Shown piece after piece: positions 8,347 through 17,966 of a DNA stretch of 64,000 nucleotides. Under the pieces are notes generated by a model. It was not told the origin of the DNA. It saw only the letters and a list, made by a program, of their open reading frames with translations, and did no database searches. Source of the DNA: Planctomycetota bacterium (GTDB taxonomy: Bacteria > Planctomycetota > MHYJ01 > WSZJ01 > JACPWG01); contig JACPWG010000103.1 in the NCBI GenBank assembly GCA_016197205.1, positions 1 through 64,000 of the forward strand, in the 5' to 3' direction. Both the position numbers and the translations under genes were made by a program. Each line of letters opens with the position of its first letter. Within the stretch, counting starts at the first letter, position 1.

Positions 8347-9690
8347 CTAGCGGTAGAACTTCAGGAATAGCGCGACCCCTGCGGCGCCGGCGACAGCGGC
8401 CACCGCGAGGAGGACGCCGAGCCATGCGCGGCTGCCGCGCCGTGCGCCGTCCTTCGCCTCCGCGTCGGAGCGGGTCGCTCGCCCGCGGCCGCCGCGACGG
8501 CTCTTCCGCTCGGAGCGCCGTGCACGTGACCCCGGGTCGGACGCGGGGCGTGCGCCGGGCCTGGCCGCCGGCGGGGCCGCCGGTTCGTCGACGCTCGAGG
8601 GATCGGTTTCGAACTCGCCCTCCGCGTCGGACTCGGGCGGCGCAGGCGGAGGAGGCGCCGGCGACGTGCGCGTACGCCCGAGCAAGGGCTTGCGCCCGGC
8701 GAGCACCCGCTCAAGGTCCTCGGCGAATTCGCCCGCGACTCGGTAGCGCGCCTCCCGTTCGAAGGCCATCGCCTTGCCGAGCACGGCGTCCAGCTCGCCG
8801 GAGAGCTCCGGGCGCACCGCACGGATCCGCTGCGCGGGCTCCTGTCCGACCTTCATCAGGATTTCGACCGCGGTCGTTCCCTCGTGGGGGCGGCGGCCCG
8901 CGAGCAGCGTCCAGAGGGTCGCCCCCAGCGAATACACGTCGCTCCGCGCGTCCACTTCCGAGGTGATGCCCCGTGCCTGCTCCGGGGACATGTACGCGGG
9001 CGAACCCAGGATCGCCTTGTCGGCGGTGAGCACCATGCCGTCTCCCTCGAGCGATTTCGCGAGCCCGAAATCGAGGACGACCACTCGTCCCTCCACGTTG
9101 ACCATGATGTTCTTCGGCTTCAGGTCCCGGTGGATGATCCCCAGGTCGTGCGCATGGGCGACGCCGAGCGCCGCGTCGCGCACGGCCCGGACCGCCCCCT
9201 CGACGCCGTCCAGGTTCGCCTGGTCCAGCGTCACTCCCTCCACGTAGCTCATCACGATGTAGCGGCTCCCGCCGGTCATGCCCGTTTCATAGACGCGGGC
9301 GAGATTGGGATGGTCGAGTCGCGCCGCCAGCTTCGCCTCGCGCTCGAAACGCGCATTGTCGATCCCCGGCGCGAAGGCGGAGTGCAGCAGCTTGACGGCA
9401 ACCCACCGCCCCAGCTCCTCGTCCCAGGCCTTGTAGACGACGCCTTTCCCGCCCTGGCCCAGCGTGCTCGTCAGGAGGAAGCGTCCCAGCCGCCTCTTGG
9501 GGTCGCGCGCTGCCTGCGCAACCTCGGGAGGCAGCGAGCCCGCGCCGCGGTCCGACGCCGCCGCCGCCGGCGGCGGCGGCTCGAGCATCGCCTGACAGGC
9601 GCGGCAGCGATACCGCTTGCCGGGGACGAACCGCGCGCTCGAATACACCTTCTGGCACTGCGAGCAAATCAGGACGCCGCGCTCTTCCAC
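8347..9690 (-). CDS. Zinc-ribbon Ser/Thr protein kinase with C-terminal membrane anchor
   Basis: 447 residues. It starts with a four-cysteine ribbon (CSQCQKVY...CRACQAM, about 9-36). The kinase domain (about 70-335) has intact PknB-type motifs: GQGGKGVVYKA glycine loop, AVKLL lysine, IIHRDLKPKN catalytic loop, LDFGLA and an activation segment with GSPAYMSPEQA. A Pro/Ser/Arg-rich linker (about 345-420) leads to one transmembrane helix at the extreme C-terminus (AWLGVLLAVAAVAGAAGVAL), placing the kinase in the cytoplasm. Expected to phosphorylate Ser/Thr residues. The pseudokinase with an FHA domain directly downstream is a plausible partner (inference). All catalytic residues are present, unlike that neighbour. 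Confidence 0.93.
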   Translation of the reverse strand: MEERGVLICSQCQKVYSSARFVPGKRYRCRACQAMLEPPPPAAAASDRGAGSLPPEVAQAARDPKRRLGRFLLTSTLGQGGKGVVYKAWDEELGRWVAVKLLHSAFAPGIDNARFEREAKLAARLDHPNLARVYETGMTGGSRYIVMSYVEGVTLDQANLDGVEGAVRAVRDAALGVAHAHDLGIIHRDLKPKNIMVNVEGRVVVLDFGLAKSLEGDGMVLTADKAILGSPAYMSPEQARGITSEVDARSDVYSLGATLWTLLAGRRPHEGTTAVEILMKVGQEPAQRIRAVRPELSGELDAVLGKAMAFEREARYRVAGEFAEDLERVLAGRKPLLGRTRTSPAPPPPAPPESDAEGEFETDPSSVDEPAAPPAARPGARPASDPGSRARRSERKSRRGGRGRATRSDAEAKDGARRGSRAWLGVLLAVAAVAGAAGVALFLKFYR

Positions 9691-9716
9691 CGGCTGCCTT
9701 CCCCAACGCCTCAGGG

Positions 9717-10080
9717 GTTGATGGATTGCTGAATGCCGATTGCTGATGGGTGTGGCTACTTTTCGTAGGCCCCCTGAAGGGGGTACTACAAACAGTGGGT
9801 GCTGCTCTCGGAACCTACTGTTCGTAGTACCGCCTTCAGGCGGTCTGGGCGCCGTCGTCGAAAAGTAGCCACACCCATTGCTGATTGCTGATTACCAACG
9901 TCCCCGGCGAGGCGCTCACCCGGGGATTGCGGATCTCTCCCGGGACGCCGGCGCCGCTGGGGGGGATGTCGAACCCCGGGAAGGCCCTGCGAGTGTCAGG
10001 GGCGCCGGCTCGGCTGAGATCGACTTTGCAGACGCGCCGCTCCGGCAATCAGCAATCAGCAATCCGAAATCAGCAATCCT
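9717..10080. repeat. Large palindromic repeat flanked by short tandem phrases
   Basis: An imperfect inverted repeat of about 135 bp (9744-9878) has outer arms gtggctacttttcg and cgaaaagtagccac. Its inner arms read gtaggccccctgaagg and gtagtaccgccttcag. It is bordered by repeats of ttgctgatt (9717-9743 and about 9878-9893) and of aatcagcaatc (about 10046-10080). There is no coding signal. The phrase cgccttcaggcgg matches the palindrome at about 8147-8163. Intergenic DNA between a kinase start (9690) and the ATPase stop (10131). Confidence 0.7.
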
Positions 10081-10130
10081 TCGGTCGACGCGTTCGCCCG
10101 GGCGCAGCCCTCTTCGATCCTCCCGACGCG

Positions 10131-11348
10131 TCACACGAGCACCCTCGAGACTTCCTCCATGCTCAGGACCCCTTGCTCCACTTTCTTCATTGCATCGTGC
10201 ACGAGCCTGGGGTACGGGCCCGAGGCCTGGAGCGCCTGCAGCTCGGACTCGGGCGCCTTGCGCAGGATCGCGTCCCGCAGCGGGTCGTTCATCTGCAGGA
10301 GCTCGAACACGCCTACGCGTCCCCGGTAGCCGGTGTCGTCGCATTCCGGGCAGCCGCCGGCCCGGTAGACGGTGTCCGTCGCCGGCGCGGGAAAGCCGAG
10401 CGTCGCGAAGTACTTTTTTTTCACCGGCAGCGGTTTCTTGCAGCGCTCGCACAGCTTCCGGGCCAGCCGTTGCGCCAGGATCAGGTTCACGGTCGTCACG
10501 AGCTGATAGGGCGGGATGTTCAGCTCGGACAACCGGAAAATCGCCCCGATCGCGTCCTTCGCGTGGGTCGTCGTCAGGATCAGGTGACCGGTCAAGGCCG
10601 ACTGCAGGGCGATCTCCGCCGTCTCGGCGTCCCGGATCTCCCCGATCATGAGGATGTTCGGATCCTGGCGCAGGACCGACCGGAGCGCCGCCGCGAAGCT
10701 CATCCCGACCTTCGGATTCACATGGATCTGCGTCATGAGCGGCAGATGGTACTCGACCGGATCCTCGATGGACACGACGTTGCGCCGGGTCCGATCGACC
10801 TCCTGCAGGAGCGCGTACAGCGTCGTGGTCTTGCCGACGCCCGTGGGTCCGGCGACGATCAGGGTGCCTTGCGAGCGCCTCGTGAAGCCCCGCATCGTCG
10901 CGATGAGATCGTCGTTCAGCCCCAGCGATTCGATCACGCCCTCGTGCATCTTTCGCTGGAGGATGCGGACCACCATCTTGTCGCCGCCGACCTCCTGGAT
11001 CACCGAAACGCGGAAGTCCACTTCCTCGTCCCCGCGCTTCCCCAGGAAGGACCCGTCCTGGAACCGCGACTTCTTGGTGATGTCCATGTCGCAGATCACC
11101 TTCACGCAGGAGATGAGCCGCCGGCCCAGCTCCAGGTCGTAGTCGGCTACCGGCCGCAGGAAGCCGTCCACGCGGTAGCGCACCTTGACGCCGGGGCCTT
11201 CGGATTCCACGTGAATGTCGGTCGCGGCGCGGTCGAGCGCGTCCGAGAGCAGCCGCAGGAGTACGAAGCTCGCCCTCGAGCCTTCCGAAGGTGAAACCGC
11301 ATCCAGCCCCGGCTCGCCGTTCGACTTGAAGAGGGTCAGCTCTTCCAT
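10131..11348 (-). CDS. GspE/PilB-family secretion or pilus ATPase, short orphan form
   Basis: 405 residues, about 150 shorter than typical GspE/PilB because the N-terminal N1 (MshEN) domain is missing. The N2-like region (RAATDIHVES) is followed by the RecA-like core: Walker A GPTGVGKTTT, Asp box VVSIEDPVEY, Walker B ILMIGEIRDAETA, and LTGHLILTTTHAKD. A zinc-binding four-cysteine insert (CERCKK...CPECDD) is typical of GspE/PilB, not PilT. It powers assembly of a type II secretion pseudopilus or type IV pilus in known families. No GspF, GspG or secretin lies next to it. The divergently transcribed 1180-residue protein starts with two MshEN-like repeats, so the missing N1 function may sit there (inference). 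Confidence 0.88.
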   Translation of the reverse strand: MEELTLFKSNGEPGLDAVSPSEGSRASFVLLRLLSDALDRAATDIHVESEGPGVKVRYRVDGFLRPVADYDLELGRRLISCVKVICDMDITKKSRFQDGSFLGKRGDEEVDFRVSVIQEVGGDKMVVRILQRKMHEGVIESLGLNDDLIATMRGFTRRSQGTLIVAGPTGVGKTTTLYALLQEVDRTRRNVVSIEDPVEYHLPLMTQIHVNPKVGMSFAAALRSVLRQDPNILMIGEIRDAETAEIALQSALTGHLILTTTHAKDAIGAIFRLSELNIPPYQLVTTVNLILAQRLARKLCERCKKPLPVKKKYFATLGFPAPATDTVYRAGGCPECDDTGYRGRVGVFELLQMNDPLRDAILRKAPESELQALQASGPYPRLVHDAMKKVEQGVLSMEEVSRVLV

Positions 11349-11784
11349 TCCAAGCCCTTCCCATCCTGGTGCCGATCGTTCGACGGCGAGACCGCCGCGC
11401 AGGCATCACTATGGCATGCCGGCCTTCGGAAGTCAACGACCCGGCGAGGCCACAAACAGTTTACTTTTGCGAGCCCGGACGCTATAGATTGGGGCAGCCG
11501 ATCGGTGTTACCTTCCCAACAAGGCGCGCGCCAGGGCCCGGGGCCGGGGCCGGGGCCGCAGCCGAACCCGGAGTGGTCTGCAACATGAGGCGCCCCGACG
11601 ATCGGACGGGAACACGAATTTCACGAAGCCGTCGGATTCCACGAAGCGCGGACGATGCGGCGGTTGTACATGCCCCCTTCGTGACATTCGCGTAGTTCGT
11701 GGAATTCGTGTTCTCTACGTCGCGCCTCGCGGAAATTGAGCGCAAGAAAACAATCTTCCAAGGGTTAGCGGAGCAGAGCGAGGT
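11349..11784. repeat. Divergent intergenic region with cacgaatttcacgaag hairpin
   Basis: The 436-bp gap between the divergent ATPase and RING/TPR genes must hold both promoters, but no clear -35/-10 pair is recognisable. It carries an inverted repeat at 11610-11713 with arms gaacacgaatttcacgaa and ttcgtggaattcgtgttc. This is another hairpin of the phrase-like type that fills gaps throughout the window. A G/C run (ggggccggggccgggg) lies at about 11540-11556. Confidence 0.6.
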
Positions 11785-11790
11785 GTGGGC

Positions 11791-14700
11791 ATGGTCACCC
11801 CCAACGACATGAAACATGGGCGGCTCCTCGTCCAGCGCAACCTCATGACGCAGGAGGACGTCGCGCGCTGTCTGAACGAGCTGAAGCAGCATGGCGGGTC
11901 GAAATCGCTCCTCGACCTGGTGGTCGAGAAGGGCGTACTCCCCGCGGACATGGCCGAGGTGCTGCAGGCCGCCCCTTCCCCGGTCGACCCCATCCAGGAG
12001 GACCGCGACCTCGCGCAGCGCGTGGTCCAGTGCGGCCTCGCGACGCAGTCGCAGGTCTCGGAGTGCTTCGCGATCATCGAGGACCTCCAACGCAAGGGCG
12101 TCACGAACGTCCTGCGGCTGGGGCAGCTCCTCCTGTCCAAGGGGTACGTGACCGAGGATGAGCTGAACCAGATTCTGGTGGCCTCGACCATCAGCCCCGT
12201 CCTGTCCGCCCCGGCCCCGCCGCCCGCTTTCGCGCCGTCCCCCGCCGCCGCCGTGAGCGCCCCCTCGATCGACTTCGGCTCGCTCGACGTGGACGCGGAC
12301 CAGGACCTGCTGCCGCGGGTGAGCCGGCCCCCCACGCCGCGACTCGCGCCCTCTCCCTCGCCGGCGGGCGCGCTCGCGCCCCCGCCCGCCCGCAACACCC
12401 CGGTGCAGGGGACCCCCAAACTCGCGGGCGGACCCCGCGGGACGCCCGCGCTGGGAAGCCCGGGCCTCGCCCCGGCGGGAGGCGGTATCGGCCTCGGCCT
12501 CCCGCGCGGGACTCCGGCCCTCGGCAGCCCCGGCCTCGCCGCGGCCCCGCGCGGTTCCACGCCGCCGCAGGGGGTGCTCCGCCCGGCCCCGCCGCGCACA
12601 ACCCCGCCGCAGGGTTCGCCGGGCGTGGCGCCCGCCTCCCGCAAAACCCCCGCGCAGGGCACGCCCGGGCTCGGCGGCGCGGGCGCCGGCGCGCCGCTCC
12701 TCGCCCCCACGCGCGGAGGCCTGTACGGCTCGGCCCGCTGCGCGTTTTGCGCCCTCGACATTCGCGAGGGCATCCCGCGGCAGATGTGCGGCCACTGCGC
12801 CGATTGCTACCACGTCGAGTGCTGGAAGAAGTCCGACGGCTGCGTCAAGGAGGCCTGCCGTCAAATGCTGTACGTGACCTCCGGACAGGCCCATCGCATC
12901 CTCGGCAACGCCGGGGCGGGCTCGCCGTCGGACCTGATCGGCCGCTTCGCTCCCGCGGCTATCAAGCTCGGCGGCCTCGCGGTCCTGGTCGTCCTCCTCG
13001 TGTTCGGCTACCTCGCCTTCGCCCGCGACGCGCAATATTACTACGACGCCGGCCGGGAAAAACGGAAGGAGATGGCGACGACCGGGGGAGAAGAGAAGCG
13101 CGTCTTGCGCCCCTGGGATCTTGACCGCGGGATGCAGGCGGCCAAGGGCATTTCCAACGTCGAGAGGCAGATCAACCTCGACGAGCAGATCGCCTGTTTC
13201 AAGATGGCCGTGCAGAAAAAGCCCGGCTTCATCGAGGCGTGGTTCGAGCTGGGGCGGGCCTACCTCGAGTCGGACAAGAACAAGGAGTCGTTCGAGGCGC
13301 TGCAGAAGGTGCTCGAACTGCAGCCGACCAACGTCGAGGCCATGCTCACGATCGGCGTCTCCGCGGAGCGTCTGGAAGACCTCGAGGGCGCCGAGAAGTA
13401 CTACAAGCGCGCGCTCGAAACCAGACCGGACCTGGAGGACGCGAATCGCAAGCTCGCGGACCTCTACGACCTGAAGTGCCCGGACCGGCAGGAGGACGCC
13501 GCCGCGCAGTTCCGCATCATCCTCGCCAAGAAGCCGGAGGACGCGGAGATCGCCGGCCGCCTGGCGCGCATCCTCATCGGACAAAAAAAATACGACGAGG
13601 CCATGCTGGTCCTGGAGAAGGCCGAGAAGCTGGCGCCGGATTCCCCGCAGCTCAAGCAGAAGCGGGCGCAGATCTACTTCGCCCGCGGGGAATGGGACAA
13701 GGCGCTCGGCTACGCGGAGCAGGTCTTCGCCGCGGACCCGGCGGCCTGGGACGCGCTGAAGATCAAGGCCACCTGCCTCTTCAAGCTGAATCGGCTCGAG
13801 GAGGCGCTGCACGACGCGAAGGAGGTGGTCGGGGGCAGGCCGGACGTCGAGATCTACTCCCTCGCCGGCTACCTCTCGCTCCTGCGGGGCGATCCCACGA
13901 CGGGCGTCTCGTACCTGCAACAGGCCTTCGCGCTGGGCCGGCAGCAGAGCCTGGACACCGGCAAGCTCTCCGCCCTGCTCAACGACGTCGGGGACGCGCT
14001 GTTCAAGCTCGGCCGCGCGGAGGAGGCGAAGACCGCCTTCGAGCAGCTCCGCAGCATGAATTCCGGCTTCCCCCGCATCAACTTCAAGGTGGGGCTCGCG
14101 GCCGTCGCCGTGAAGGACCGCGGCGCGGCGATGTCGGCGGTGAAAGACCTTCTGCAACGGGCGCCGAAGGACCCCGACGTCCGGGCCCTTGAGGGGCGCC
14201 TCCTCCGCGAGGGAGGGGACGTCGAGGCGGCCCTCACGGCCCTGAAGGGCATCTTCGCCGAGGGAGCGAAAAGCTCCTACGCCTACGTCGAGCTGGGGCT
14301 CACCCACCTGAAAAAGCAGAACACGGCGGAGGCCCTCGGCGCCTTCCGCGCCGCCCTCGCGCTCGACCAGAATCCCGAGGCCCTCTTCGAACTGGCCATG
14401 GCCTACAGCCGGCTGAAGAAGGATGACGTGGCGCAGGAGTTCCTGCGGCAATACGTGGAAAAGGTCACGTTCGGGACGCGCTTCGAACTCGCGCGCTCTT
14501 TCCTCGAGAAGGGCGGCGTCCCTCGGGCCAAGGACGAGTTCACGTACGTGTTCGACCTGTGCCGGGAGCCCGCGCGTCGCCTGGCCGCGGGGTCCGCGGC
14601 GACCCCGCGCCACCTCGAGGCCGTCTATGCGGGCCTGCAGGGCCTCGTCACCTTCAGCGCGGTGCTCGCCGGCGACGTGACGGCCGCGCAGGCGGGGGCC

Positions 14701-15330
14701 GCCGGCTTCGCGAGCGCCATCGCGACCCTCGACCAGCCGCCCCAGGCCTTCAGCAACCCCGACCCGGCGACCGCGAAGGCCCAGCTCGAGGCGGAGTACA
14801 TGCGCTTCGCCGAGCTGTGGTACGGCTCGTTGACGTCGGCCACGAACCTGCTCGCGGACTTCATTCGCAAGATGGATCGGGACCGCCGCTGCTCCGACGC
14901 CGTCGAAAAGCTCTTGGCGGACTTCAAGCAGGCGACGGACAACACTTCGACCGTGGAGGGCCGCTTCGCCAACAGCGCCCAGACCTTCGCGTCGACGCTC
15001 TCCCTCGTCCTGCGCCTCCTCGCGGACAGCGAGGTGACCCGCCAGCAGCGGGAGCAGCTCGACGAAGCGCGCCGGTTCCAGCGCGAATCGTGCACGAACT
15101 CCCTGCAGATCGCCTGCGGCGAGCTGTACTCCAGCGTCCGTTTCGCCGCGCTTCTCGTCACCGCCCTCGACCGGAAAAAGGTCTATCGCGACCAGGTCTT
15201 CTCCATCGACCGCCGGTTCGAACAGCGGGAGATGAAGGCGAAGACCGTGCTCGAGCAGCTCAAGAACGCGAGCTCGACGCTCTCGGAGTTGCTGTACATC
15301 GTCGTTTCCGATCCTTCGTTGAAACCCTAG
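11791..15330 (+). CDS. MshEN-like / RING-like zinc finger / TPR membrane protein
   Basis: Start ATG 11791, with GAGGT six bases upstream; GTG 11785 is an alternative. About 1180 residues. Two N-terminal repeats resemble the GspE/PilB N1 (MshEN) fold (HGRLLVQRNLMTQEDVARCL; LGQLLLSKGYVTEDELNQIL; about 1-135). A long Pro/Gly linker (about 140-310) has recurring TPALGSPGLA and TPPQGxP units. A bacterial RING-like finger follows (CAFCALDI...MCGHCADCYHVECW...CVKEAC, about 318-362), then one transmembrane helix (IKLGGLAVLVVLLVFGYLAF, about 395-415). At least eight TPR-type repeats (about 440-960) and a helical C-terminus complete it. Probably a membrane scaffold. Function not known. It is divergent to the ATPase that lacks an N1 domain and is followed 13 bp later by the zinc-finger gene. 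Confidence 0.85.
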   Translation: MVTPNDMKHGRLLVQRNLMTQEDVARCLNELKQHGGSKSLLDLVVEKGVLPADMAEVLQAAPSPVDPIQEDRDLAQRVVQCGLATQSQVSECFAIIEDLQRKGVTNVLRLGQLLLSKGYVTEDELNQILVASTISPVLSAPAPPPAFAPSPAAAVSAPSIDFGSLDVDADQDLLPRVSRPPTPRLAPSPSPAGALAPPPARNTPVQGTPKLAGGPRGTPALGSPGLAPAGGGIGLGLPRGTPALGSPGLAAAPRGSTPPQGVLRPAPPRTTPPQGSPGVAPASRKTPAQGTPGLGGAGAGAPLLAPTRGGLYGSARCAFCALDIREGIPRQMCGHCADCYHVECWKKSDGCVKEACRQMLYVTSGQAHRILGNAGAGSPSDLIGRFAPAAIKLGGLAVLVVLLVFGYLAFARDAQYYYDAGREKRKEMATTGGEEKRVLRPWDLDRGMQAAKGISNVERQINLDEQIACFKMAVQKKPGFIEAWFELGRAYLESDKNKESFEALQKVLELQPTNVEAMLTIGVSAERLEDLEGAEKYYKRALETRPDLEDANRKLADLYDLKCPDRQEDAAAQFRIILAKKPEDAEIAGRLARILIGQKKYDEAMLVLEKAEKLAPDSPQLKQKRAQIYFARGEWDKALGYAEQVFAADPAAWDALKIKATCLFKLNRLEEALHDAKEVVGGRPDVEIYSLAGYLSLLRGDPTTGVSYLQQAFALGRQQSLDTGKLSALLNDVGDALFKLGRAEEAKTAFEQLRSMNSGFPRINFKVGLAAVAVKDRGAAMSAVKDLLQRAPKDPDVRALEGRLLREGGDVEAALTALKGIFAEGAKSSYAYVELGLTHLKKQNTAEALGAFRAALALDQNPEALFELAMAYSRLKKDDVAQEFLRQYVEKVTFGTRFELARSFLEKGGVPRAKDEFTYVFDLCREPARRLAAGSAATPRHLEAVYAGLQGLVTFSAVLAGDVTAAQAGAAGFASAIATLDQPPQAFSNPDPATAKAQLEAEYMRFAELWYGSLTSATNLLADFIRKMDRDRRCSDAVEKLLADFKQATDNTSTVEGRFANSAQTFASTLSLVLRLLADSEVTRQQREQLDEARRFQRESCTNSLQIACGELYSSVRFAALLVTALDRKKVYRDQVFSIDRRFEQREMKAKTVLEQLKNASSTLSELLYIVVSDPSLKP

Positions 15331-15343
15331 CGGGAGTCGGGCC

Positions 15344-17107
15344 ATGACTCGCGGGACTCCGTCGACGGCGCGCGCTCTCCTTCTCGCCGCGCTTCTTTTT
15401 TTCGCAAGCGCGGGGGACGCGCTCGCCGACAAGGTGCGCCTGGTGGACGGCCGGGAGTTCGAGGGGAAGATCCTCCGGGACGACGCCGAGGGCGTCAAGA
15501 TCATGACCGCCCGGGCCGCGTTCACCTTCAAGCGGGCGGAGATCGCCGAGATCGTCCGGGGGAAGAGCAGCGTCGAGGAGTTTGAAGAGCGGCTGACGGC
15601 GCTTACGCCGGCCGAGCCCCGCAAGTACCTGGAGGCGGGGATCTGGTGCCTGGACACGCTCAAGCGCGAGGATCTGGGGCTGCGCCTCCTCCAACTGGCG
15701 ATGGTCTACTCGCCGGAGTGCTTCGTCCAGGGGCAACTCTACCTGGGCAAGTACTACCAAGCGAAGAGAAACGTCCAGCTCGCGGCCCAGGCCTTCCTCC
15801 GCGCGCGTCTGGCCGACCCGAAGAACCAGGAGGCGGAGAAGGGCTTCAACGCCGTGAAGGACGAGTTCCGCAAGGTGGGCCGGCAGTCGGACGAGAGCCT
15901 GCTGGCGGGGCTGCAGGCCGCGCAGGGAGCCCGCCATGAGCAGGCGAGGGAAGCCTTGGCGAACGGGATGGCCAGCATGCTGCTGAAGCGCGCCGAGGAG
16001 CTGCTGGGCGTGCCCGTGAGGGACGTGATCGGTTACTGTTCGTCCCAGATCATCTGCAAGGTGTGCGGCGGCTCGCGCCAGGTCCAGTGCAGCATCTGCA
16101 AGGGCCAGGCCGCGATGACCTGCGTGCCCTGCGGCGGGTCCGGCGTCGTGACCCGGAAGAACTTCCAGAAAGTCACCAATGCGTACTGTTCGAGCTGCGG
16201 CGGGTACGGGGATCTCCTGTGCGACAAGTGCGACGCGAAGCGCATCGAGCTCCCTTCTTCGCCGCCCACCACCACCGGGTTCCTGTCGCGGAAGCTGTCC
16301 CGCGTGGAGGGCGGGAAGCTGACGTGCCGCATGTGCAAACCGCCGGACAAGAATGCGGTCGTTACGCCGCCGCCGGCCATCGGCCTGGGCAACGCCATCG
16401 AGTACATGGAGCGGCACGTGAAGGGGCAGTTGACGCTCACGGAACAGGGGGAGTCCCGGCTCCAGCGCGTGGGCGGCATGGGGCAGGTGGAGGGCGCGGA
16501 CGAACTTCGCGCCACGCCGGTGTGGTTGAACGGCAAGTGGGTTTCCCTGAACGAGCGGCGCGCCGCGGACTCGGGCTTCAACTACCAGCCGGAGGGGCTG
16601 TCCGAGGACCACGCGACGCTTCGAAAGGGCGCGCTCCCGTTCCAAATCGAGGGCGCGGAGCCTGAGGCTTTTCTGGAGCGGATCCGGAAGACCTTCGGTC
16701 TGGAGGGCAACGCCTCGGTCGGTTCGCCGCAAGTGTTCTTCACGGACTTCGTCACGCGGCAGCCGGAGGGGGACCTGGTGGGCGCGGGACCGTTTGTGGA
16801 GGTGGACGATCTGGGCGGACGCCTTCTGCCGTGCCTGGTCCAGGCCGCGCAGCCCTACATGACCACCCGGATCACGCTGGACAGCCCGGACGGCCGCGGC
16901 CTGGTGCCGGCGGGGAAGTCGGGCGCCTCGGGCCTGGGGAGCATCGGCACGAACACGGTGCGGGTGTACTACTCGGTCGTGGATGCGAACGAGGACGTGT
17001 CCCCCTCCGGGAACCGCGACGTCACGTCGCTGCGGCTGATCGTGAAGCTGGTGCTGGTCGACGTGCTCGACCCCGCGGGCGGCCCGCCGATCTTCAGTCT
17101 GCGGTAG
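15344..17107 (+). CDS. Secreted TPR protein with DnaJ-type zinc finger
   Basis: 587 residues starting 13 bp after the stop of the upstream TPR gene, so probably co-transcribed. A signal peptide (about 1-27, ends GDALA) leads to a small SH3-like segment (KVRLVDGREFEGKIL) and helical TPR-like repeats (about 85-165). Next is a cysteine-rich region (about 235-310) with repeated CxxCxG units (CKVCGGS, CSICKGQ, CVPCGGSG, CSSCGGYG, CDKC), which is the DnaJ central zinc-finger pattern without a J domain. The C-terminal ~270 residues are unassigned. The combination of export signal and cysteine-rich zinc finger is unusual. A role in protein folding or envelope scaffolding is only a guess. Confidence 0.82.
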   Translation: MTRGTPSTARALLLAALLFFASAGDALADKVRLVDGREFEGKILRDDAEGVKIMTARAAFTFKRAEIAEIVRGKSSVEEFEERLTALTPAEPRKYLEAGIWCLDTLKREDLGLRLLQLAMVYSPECFVQGQLYLGKYYQAKRNVQLAAQAFLRARLADPKNQEAEKGFNAVKDEFRKVGRQSDESLLAGLQAAQGARHEQAREALANGMASMLLKRAEELLGVPVRDVIGYCSSQIICKVCGGSRQVQCSICKGQAAMTCVPCGGSGVVTRKNFQKVTNAYCSSCGGYGDLLCDKCDAKRIELPSSPPTTTGFLSRKLSRVEGGKLTCRMCKPPDKNAVVTPPPAIGLGNAIEYMERHVKGQLTLTEQGESRLQRVGGMGQVEGADELRATPVWLNGKWVSLNERRAADSGFNYQPEGLSEDHATLRKGALPFQIEGAEPEAFLERIRKTFGLEGNASVGSPQVFFTDFVTRQPEGDLVGAGPFVEVDDLGGRLLPCLVQAAQPYMTTRITLDSPDGRGLVPAGKSGASGLGSIGTNTVRVYYSVVDANEDVSPSGNRDVTSLRLIVKLVLVDVLDPAGGPPIFSLR

Positions 17108-17135
17108 GCGGGGGCGCGGGGGCCCACGTTGATAG

Positions 17136-17811
17136 CGATCGCGCCGTTCCACGCCCCCGCCCCATTCCCTCGAGCCACGAGCCGATGCACGTCGGCCCCA
17201 CGCCGCGCGTGTCGCGAGCGGCGTCGCCGGCCGCGGGTCCGAGATCGACGGCGTCTGCCTCGACGAGCTGAGCTTCGCGCGCTTCGACCATCCGCGACGC
17301 ATCGTGCCCCTCATGGGCGTGCCCTGCGAGCCTGCGTGCGCGCGAGTTGGACGCGATGGATGTGCGAAATCTCGCCGACCTCCGGCGGTACGTCGAGGGC
17401 CGGCTCGGGACCCCAAACCTGGCCGGTGAGCTGGCGGAGGCGCGGGTGGAGGCGGCCGCCGCGGCTCGGACGCTGGAGGCGAAGAGCACGGGGAATTCTC
17501 TCTGCGCCCTCGGCGAGTGCCTCAAGATCGTCAGAGGATCGCCGGATGATGAATCCGTCGCCCTTGGCCTTCGGCAGGCGCCTTGGCGCTGGGCTGAGAC
17601 AAGGGGCGCCGTCGGCTTCACACTCGTACACGCGGACACGGGCGAGGCTCTAGCTTGGTTCCCGCGATTCAACTCTCCCCTCGTCGCCGCACCCTCAGGC
17701 CGCCGCTGGGCCGGCGCCACCGGGTCCGAGTTGGTCCTGCTCGCCCTCGGAGGCGGCCACGACCTGGAGCGACGCGTTCGAGAGGCGCCCGTCCCCGTTC
17801 ACTCGGCATGA
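17136..17811 (+). pseudogene. Frameshifted TIR-domain gene remnant
   Basis: In the frame of position 17241 the DNA reads VCLDELSFARF, then RRIVPLMGVPCEPAC. This is the pattern of the central part of prokaryotic TIR domains (CLDEL-ARF...IVPVM-VPCEPP). Around 17335-17345 the TIR-like sequence moves to the next frame, which continues ELDAMDVRNLADLRRYVEG and stays open to the TGA at 17809-17811. That second frame (from ATG 17356, 151 residues) ends with PSGRRWAGATGSELVLL, reminiscent of a WD40 strand. No start or TIR N-terminus is intact upstream. Best read as a degraded TIR (possibly TIR-WD40) gene at the edge of the defence-like island. Alternatively 17356-17811 alone is a small unknown gene. 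Confidence 0.5.
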
Positions 17812-17966
17812 CGCCACGGACCAGGGTGTCGCCGCGTCCATCACGTCGCTCGGGCGCCGTGGCGGTCTCGCGCACAAGCCCCGTCTCCACGTGCGAGCAC
17901 CCCGTCGCGCAGCCGTACCCGCGCTTTCCCTTGCAGGGGGGGAGCGCTCCTCCTAGAATTGGAACA

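Noticed and set aside
11482..15663. 1393-codon open frame on the minus strand opposite the RING/TPR gene
   Set aside because: High-GC antisense frame; low-complexity product, while the plus-strand gene has recognisable domains, signal and TM features.
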